DNA of 64,000 nt from Spodoptera frugiperda (lineage: Eukaryota > Arthropoda > Insecta > Lepidoptera > Noctuidae), in the NCBI RefSeq assembly GCF_023101765.2, contig NC_064218.1, forward strand, positions 11,780,001 to 11,844,000. Reading direction: 5' to 3'. Within the stretch, counting starts at the first letter, position 1; each line of letters opens with the position of its first letter. The notes under the pieces were generated by a model. That model did no database searches. It worked only from the letters and a program-made list of their open reading frames with translations, and had not been told where the DNA came from. A program made the translations under genes and the position numbers. Positions 58,429 through 64,000 of the stretch are shown in pieces.

Positions 58429-59170
58429 TCGACACCAGCAATTTATACTACGCTAACTCGAAATTTCGAAAAAACTTTTTTTATGCCAAGTTGCTTAAAA
58501 TGTGTGTTTACACACGTCATAAAAAAATTGAGAAGAAATATGCAAAAATAAGAAAGTTACAAATCTTATAAAACGCTAAGTAAAGGTACTTTTTGAAATC
58601 ACTCGATTTATATTACGCCAACTATTATTAGCGGAGTGTGCGCGGGGATCACTTTGGTCAAAATCCGTGCAACACTGCACTAACTCATAGTTAGCGTATT
58701 TTAGTGCGTTCGTGTGTATACTTGTTCGTTTGTAAAATGAACGACTTAGCGACTTTTACATAGTAAATACTTATGTGTTAACGTATTAATTAGTTTATTA
58801 ATGGTACGTTGACTATTCTTTTTGTGAGTAAGTACATGTTCTTTATAAAATATTGAAATATGCATCAGATGATTGATCATGCACTACGACGTCCCGTACT
58901 ACACTACGCTAACATAAGTTAGACTTGTATAAGATGTAATTTTTTTTGATGAATTACGTTTATATACAGCTAACTTGCGCTAAATCAAAAAATATAAATA
59001 ATTAAGAAAATATAAATATGAGATATTACAATGAATAAATTAAATATTAAGCATACCAAATTTCATAAAAGTATCTTAATTAATGTAAAAGTTATCACGT
59101 TTTTCCCTTTAAACGCCTCTACTGTAAAGTACGCTTTTTGAGTTAGCGCAGTATAAATTGCTGGTGTCGA
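58429..59170. mobile_element. 742-bp MITE with 31-bp terminal inverted repeats
   Basis: TCGACACCAGCAATTTATAC..ACGCTAACTC at 58429-58459 is inverted at 59140-59170 with one mismatch. The motif actacgctaac and its inverse recur inside (around 58690, 58905 and 58975). There is no coding sequence. The superfamily is undetermined because the target duplication is unclear (TCGA may belong to the ends). Confidence 0.82.
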
Positions 59171-59253
59171 AATGAATGTAACGAAACCATAGCGCGATCT
59201 ATTTCGATCCCAACGCCATCTATCGAGGATAAAGACAACTTGGATTATTTATT

Positions 59254-59547
59254 TATACTCCGTTCGGGCATTTTCTTTGTACTAAAAGTTTAATTATATT
59301 GATATTATTTTTTTCATACCTTTTTACTATTTATTTACTTTTTTTCGATGAATTAAAACAATAACATGAACCGAAGTCGTGTAACGATCGACATAGATTA
59401 TCTATACTCCGTTAGAGCATTTTCTTTGTACTAAATGTTTTATTATATTGATATTATTTTTTTCATACCTTTTTACTATTTATTTACTTTTTTTCGATAA
59501 ATTAAAACAATAACATGAACCGAAGTCGTGTAACGATCGACATAGAA
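59254..59547 (+). repeat. Tandem duplication, two ~145-bp copies, period 149
   Basis: tatactccgtt..gcattttctttgtacta to taacgatcgacataga is present at 59254-59398 and 59403-59547 with few substitutions. Confidence 0.9.
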
Positions 59548-59619
59548 TTATTTATAAATAATTTATTTCTTATTTTTATTTTTTGATTTTTGAAATAAAA
59601 ATATATCTATGTCCTTTCT

Positions 59620-59854
59620 AAGGTTCTAAACTATATCTGTACCAAATTTCAACCAAATCCGTCAAATAGTTGCGGAGATTAATGGTATAAGCATAGAATG
59701 TTCGACGTGATTCTTTAATTTGACATAACTTTTTTATTTATGAACCGATTGACATGAAACAAACACTAAATGTAAATTTAAGCATCCCACAATATATTCG
59801 TGAAAACCGCATCCAACTCGGATCAGCCGTTTCTGAGATTAGCGCGCACAGACG
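59620..59854 (+). repeat. Left part of a microsatellite-bearing moth repeat
   Basis: taccaaatttcaaccaaatc, tgaaaaccgcatccaactcg and cagccgtttctgagattagc lead directly into the octamer array. Its presumed right part resumes at 63678 after the retrotransposon. Confidence 0.55.
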
Positions 59855-60083
59855 AACAGACAAACAGACAAACAGACAAACAGACAAACAGACAAACAGA
59901 CAAACAGACAAACAGACAAACAGACAAACAGACAAACAGACAAACAGACAAACAGACAAACAGACAAACAGACAAACAGACAAACAGACAAACAGACAAA
60001 CAGACAAACAGACAAACAGACAAACAGACAAACAGACAAACAGACAAACAGACAAACAGACAAACAGACAAACAGACAAACAG
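59855..60083. repeat. (ACAGACAA)n microsatellite, left tract, ~28 units
   Basis: A pure 8-bp repeat of ~229 bp abuts the 5' end of the retrotransposon. Open frames across it on both strands (TDKQTNRQ, CLFVCLSV) are repeat artefacts. Confidence 0.96.
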
Positions 60084-63000
60084 TTTTCCGTCGGCATTAT
60101 AACCACCCACCGAGCAAAACCGTGTCGCCAAGCGGCCTAGCCGTGTTCCGCCACGATGCTCGGTGACGCCGTACGAGAGGATGGGTCGAAGTGTTTGTTC
60201 CACTATGGGTAGACCGATCTGGCGCGCGCTGGTGTGGCTGCATCGGGTGGCCAGTCGCGGAGGGTAGCGGGATCCGAGGCACGGTGCACCGCTGGCCGAC
60301 CGCAGATAGTTGGGGGCCCAATTAGCATGCTAGCCACACGTGAAAGGCTGCCCCGCCATCTAGCGAAAAATCCCACGTATACGCCATCGTGCCGGTTGGC
60401 GACCGGAAGAGAGGGCCCGATGGATTTACGTGGGGGGGCTCGGGCGTCCCCGCAGTCTCCAGGCTGGCCTCCCAATGGTGTAGCCAACTGCGGTGCGCGT
60501 CTGGGGGTCGCCTGTGTGGGGAAACATTTCACTACCATTCTCTCAGCAACTTATTTACGATTATGAAAACGAGAGCTAAGAAAAGGGTTCAACAGCGGCT
60601 GCACTCCTCTCCCTCAAAGTGCACCTCTCCAACATCCGAGGCTTGCACTCAAATCTCAATGCGGTCCATCACCATCTGGAGACCGAGAACCCAACGCTCT
60701 TGTTTCTCTCGGAGACCCAGATCAGATGTCCGTCGGACGTATCATACCTGAACTACCCAGGCTTTTCCCTGGAGCACAATTTCGTTCCCCGTGCAGGCGT
60801 ATGCCTATACGTCCAAGACGGCGTCTGTTACCGGCGTCTCCGAAACTTTGAGGACCCCAGTTTTTCAACCTTGTGGATACTGGTGGACACAGGCATAGAG
60901 AAAATCCTCTATGCCTGTGTCTACCGGTCGCACAGCGGAGATTTGGAGACGACCAGATTAGCGCAGCACCTTGTGGAGACGGCGGATGCGGCTCGGCAGA
61001 GGTACCCTTCGGCCCAGTTGGTGTTACTGGGGGACTTTAACGCCCATCACCAGGAGTGGCTGTTCCCATACCAGTGCACTGACCATGCTGGGAGGGAAAT
61101 GCGTAAGCTTGCGCTAACGCTTGGCCTGACCCAGCTGGTCCAGGAGGCCACAAGGGTGCCCGATGTCGACTCGCACACTGCCAACTGCCTAGACCTTCTG
61201 CTGACAACTGATCCAGACAGCTACTCGGTGTCACCCTTGGGTAGCTCTGACCACTGTCTGGTGAAATCCGTATCCACGTACTCCCCACCGGATCCTTGTC
61301 CCAGAGGATCTCGGCGGATGTGGCGGTACAAGTCAGCAGATTGGGATGGGATGCGATCCTTTTTTGCATCCTATCCTTGGCGGCCTGTCTGCTTCTCTAC
61401 TGAAGACCCGTCAGCTTGTGCGGATGCCATAACAGGGGTGTTGCGTCAGGGCATGGAATACTACATTCCATTCTCGGACGCGACATCTTTCGGTGGGACT
61501 CGTCCATGGTTCGATGCCGACTGCAGACGTGCTGAAGCGCGAAAGCATGCGGCATACTTGGCATGGGCGGATGCCAGGCGTCGTAGGGCTGACGACACTC
61601 TTCAGAGGAAGAGAGCCTATAACCGGGCTGCCAAGTCATGCAAAAAGGCATTACGGATGGCCCGGTTCAACCACATTGGCCGAATAGGGAACAAACTGGC
61701 TTCTTACCCAGCGGGTAGTAAAGCATTCTGGTCCCTGGCCAAGGCGGTTGAATCGAACTTCTGCCGTCCTTCACTCCCACCTCTCCTGGGGCCTAACGGG
61801 ACGCTGGCACACACCGCGGTAGAGAAGGCAAACCTGTTTGCTTCTCTATTTGCGGAATCTTCACGTCTTGATACTGGTGGCGCTATACCTCCTTCTCTAA
61901 ATAACGTATGCGAGACGAAAATGTCGAAAATTCGCATCCGACAGAAGGAGGTGTATAAGACGTTGCGTAATCTCGACGTGAACAAGGCCAGTGGCCCCGA
62001 CGGAATCCCGGCCGTGGTTTTAAAAACCTGTGCGCCTGAGTTGTCTCCAATCCTGACACGCCTGTTTCGACTTTCCTTGGAGACTGGTCAAGTGCCGGTT
62101 GCATGGAAGCTGGCCAACGTGCAGCCTGTGCCCAAAAAAGGTAGTCGTGCCGACCCTAACAATTACCGACCAATCTCAGTCACGTCCATACTCTGTAAGA
62201 GTATGGAACGTGTACTTAACAACAGGCTCCTGGCATACCTTGAAGGTAACGACCTCCTCAGCGATCAGCAGTATGGGTTTCGCCACAACCGATCCACTGG
62301 GGACCTTCTTGCGTATGCCACCCACATTTGGAGCGAGGCCATAGAGAAGCACGGGGAGGCAATAGCGGTCTCACTCGATATATCGAAGGCCTTTGACAGG
62401 GTTTGGCACGACAGCCTTATCGGCAAGCTTCCTGCATATGGACTTCCCGCTGATCTGTGCAGATGGATTGCAGACTTCCTGAGGGATCGGTCAATTCGAG
62501 TAGTCATCGATGGCTGCTCGTCTGACCAATTTGGTATCAACGCCGGAGTCCCTCAGGGGTCAGTACTTTCAGCAACGCTCTTTTTGCTGCACATCAACGA
62601 CCTGCTTAAGCCCGGTATCTTTGGGTATGCAGATGACAGCACAGTTGTTGAAAGGTATGTGTCCGATGCGCGGACTAGCGGAACACAGATCCAGTCTCTA
62701 AGAGAATCCATGGTCGAACGGTTGAACTCGTCCTTGAAGGCGGTCTCCGATTGGGGTGACGCCAACTTGGTCAAGTTCAACGCTACCAAAACCCAGGCGT
62801 GTCTATTCTCTGCCAAACGGAGTCAATTTCCGCTGGCTCCTACTTTCCGAAATGTATCCGTTCCAATATCGGATCATCTAGAGCTTCTGGGCGTAACTCT
62901 ATCGCCAACGCTAAACTTCGGCTCTTATATAGAGTCGAAGGCGCATCTGGCTGGTAGGAAGTTGGGTATCCTCTCGAAGGTGAGACGGTACTTCACACCG

Positions 63001-63565
63001 AAACAACTGCTGAGCCTGTACCAAGCGCAGGTTCGGTCATGTATGGAGTACTGTTCTCACCTTTGGGACGGCTCGGCTAAATGCCAGCTAGATGCGCTCG
63101 AACACATTGAAAGGCGTGCCAAGAAGCTCATCAACGATGATGCGCTTGTGGAGGCCCGGCTTCAAAGCCTTGAACACAGGCGCAAGGTCGCAAGCCTTTC
63201 CGTTTTTTACCGGATACATTTCGGAGAGTGTGCGGGGGAATTGCACAACTTGATTCCCCTAGTCCTTTTCATCATCGAACCACAAGACAATCGGCGAGGC
63301 GTCACCGCTTCATGGTAGATATCCCACCCACTCGCACGAAGCGTTTCGCTTCAAGCTTCCTTGTGCGAACTGCTAGGGAGTGGAACTCCTTGCCGGAGTC
63401 TGTGTTCCCTGATGGGTATAACCTGGGTGTCTTCAAGGCCCGAGTGAATAGGTTGCTTATGGGCAGACGTGCTCCACCGTAGGCCGCATCATCACTTACC
63501 ATCAGGTGAGATAGCGGTCAAACGTCGACCCATTAAATGTAAAAAAAAAAAAAAAAAAAAAAAAA
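60084..63565 (+). mobile_element. Non-LTR retrotransposon, near full length, inserted in a microsatellite
   Basis: About 3.5 kb, much more GC-rich than its surroundings. It has a ~0.5-kb 5' leader, an endonuclease/reverse-transcriptase ORF, a short 3' end containing acttaccatcaggtgagata, and a 25-base poly(A) at 63541-63565. No LTRs. Both ends abut the same (ACAGACAA)n repeat in the same orientation. No convincing gag-like ORF1 (no CCHC knuckles) is seen. A CR1/Jockey-type APE element is likely; the clade cannot be fixed without a tree. Confidence 0.92.
60619..63318 (+). CDS. Endonuclease-reverse transcriptase of the non-LTR element (frameshifted at both ends)
   Basis: The ~900-residue frame (from the GTG at 60619; it is open from 60580) has an APE endonuclease: SNIRG (residues 4-8), LSET with E32, GDFNAHH (138-144) and SSDH (209-212). 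The RT follows, with KASGPDGIP, NYRPISVTS, DISKAFDRVWH, AGVPQGSVLS and the catalytic YADD at 670-673. Catalytic residues look intact. An ATG at 60563 is in another frame, so the natural start is uncertain or lost by an indel. Near 63257 the frame drifts after ELHNLIP; the expected tail (SPFHHRTTRQ, TAREWNSLPESVFPDGYNL) continues in another frame to the TAG at 63480-63482. It encodes target-primed reverse transcription machinery. This copy is probably inactive. Confidence 0.9.
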   Translation: MHLSNIRGLHSNLNAVHHHLETENPTLLFLSETQIRCPSDVSYLNYPGFSLEHNFVPRAGVCLYVQDGVCYRRLRNFEDPSFSTLWILVDTGIEKILYACVYRSHSGDLETTRLAQHLVETADAARQRYPSAQLVLLGDFNAHHQEWLFPYQCTDHAGREMRKLALTLGLTQLVQEATRVPDVDSHTANCLDLLLTTDPDSYSVSPLGSSDHCLVKSVSTYSPPDPCPRGSRRMWRYKSADWDGMRSFFASYPWRPVCFSTEDPSACADAITGVLRQGMEYYIPFSDATSFGGTRPWFDADCRRAEARKHAAYLAWADARRRRADDTLQRKRAYNRAAKSCKKALRMARFNHIGRIGNKLASYPAGSKAFWSLAKAVESNFCRPSLPPLLGPNGTLAHTAVEKANLFASLFAESSRLDTGGAIPPSLNNVCETKMSKIRIRQKEVYKTLRNLDVNKASGPDGIPAVVLKTCAPELSPILTRLFRLSLETGQVPVAWKLANVQPVPKKGSRADPNNYRPISVTSILCKSMERVLNNRLLAYLEGNDLLSDQQYGFRHNRSTGDLLAYATHIWSEAIEKHGEAIAVSLDISKAFDRVWHDSLIGKLPAYGLPADLCRWIADFLRDRSIRVVIDGCSSDQFGINAGVPQGSVLSATLFLLHINDLLKPGIFGYADDSTVVERYVSDARTSGTQIQSLRESMVERLNSSLKAVSDWGDANLVKFNATKTQACLFSAKRSQFPLAPTFRNVSVPISDHLELLGVTLSPTLNFGSYIESKAHLAGRKLGILSKVRRYFTPKQLLSLYQAQVRSCMEYCSHLWDGSAKCQLDALEHIERRAKKLINDDALVEARLQSLEHRRKVASLSVFYRIHFGECAGELHNLIPLVLFIIEPQDNRRGVTASW

Positions 63566-63677
63566 CAGACAAACAGACAAACAGACAAACAGACAAACAG
63601 ACAAACAGACAAACAGACAAACAGACAAACAGACAAACAGACAAACAGACAAACAGACAAACAGACAAACAGACAAA
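63566..63677. repeat. (ACAGACAA)n microsatellite, right tract, 14 units
   Basis: The same octamer and phase type as the left tract, starting directly after the poly(A) and ending in an A-run. Confidence 0.96.
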
Positions 63678-64000
63678 AAAAAAGTTAATTACATTTTTGG
63701 GTTCGACATCGACATAACAATAACCCCTGCTATTTTTTTTATTTTTATTTTCAATATTATATGTATAGATGTACAGACAGCACTTTTCTACGATTTTATT
63801 ATATGTATAGATGTGAGAGCCCTGTAATTAACTAAAATCAAATTAGACTAGTAGAATGCATTTATGTCAGCTTGGAATTGTCATGCTCACTCAAAGGTCT
63901 CATTGGCGGTGGCACGACCATTGGATCGCTCGATTCCCTGCAACATGGTTGAGTTGAGCGGTGCTGGTGTACGTGTCATGTTCGTAAACGGGCGCTGCCA
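63678..64000 (+). other. Right part of the host repeat, then a degenerate SINE-like end
   Basis: 63685-63740 (acatttttgggttcgacatc) looks like the continuation of the repeat broken by the retrotransposon. An atatgtatagatgt motif occurs twice (about 63760 and 63800). 63900-64000 weakly resembles family B (gatcgctcgattccct as B box, catgttcgtaaacg). No gene. Confidence 0.4.

Noticed and set aside
59739..60203. Long frames on both strands (CLFVCLSV and TDKQTNRQ)
   Set aside because: Pure translation of the 8-bp microsatellite; open in several frames because the unit has no stop codon.

Overview
This window is nuclear DNA from a lepidopteran insect, probably a noctuid-like moth. Three things point there. 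The genes are RR-1 cuticular protein (CPR) genes with the N-terminal KLDRTYLPP motif. The promoters are arthropod-type (TATA box plus TCAGT initiator). The long AT-rich intergenic stretches are packed with typical moth SINEs, MITEs and non-LTR fragments. Genus and species cannot be fixed from the sequence alone.

Layout. (1) 1-4953: the 3' coding part of a very large Gln/Ser/Gly-rich, FG-repeat protein whose 5' exons lie outside the window. Its C-terminus matches the CPR genes here. (2) 4954-24300: about 19 kb with no convincing gene, holding SINEs, MITEs, a (GTAT)n microsatellite, a 144-bp tandem repeat and a perfect 118-bp-arm inverted repeat. (3) 24401-29753: a 910-residue RR-1 CPR in three coding exons; the third (28066-29753) has no Met near its start. 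(4) 29.8-39.7 kb: a second repeat-rich interval, including a piggyBac-like element (TTAA duplication) nested inside a SINE-like repeat. (5) 39.87-57.26 kb: five paralogous four-exon RR-1 CPR genes, four on + and the last on -. The first has a 1-nt frameshift in exon 4. The other four share almost identical promoters. The third + strand member of that set carries a 669-bp TTAA element in intron 2. (6) 57.5-64.0 kb: repeats, a 742-bp MITE, and a GC-rich single-ORF non-LTR retrotransposon inserted in an (ACAGACAA)n tract that belongs to an older repeat.

Biology. Every complete gene begins with a 9-nt coding exon (MKL) followed by an exon completing a signal peptide and carrying all or most of a chitin-binding Rebers-Riddiford RR-1 domain. 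Every protein, including the giant one, ends in S/T-F-x4-GY-x-Y. The proteins are most simply read as secreted structural components of cuticle. The tandem and inverted copies have conserved exons, conserved promoters and variable introns, which suggests repeated duplication with gene conversion. The shared promoters, each with an AAGGTCA half-site 132 bp upstream of the predicted start, suggest co-expression tied to the moulting cycle; that is an inference.
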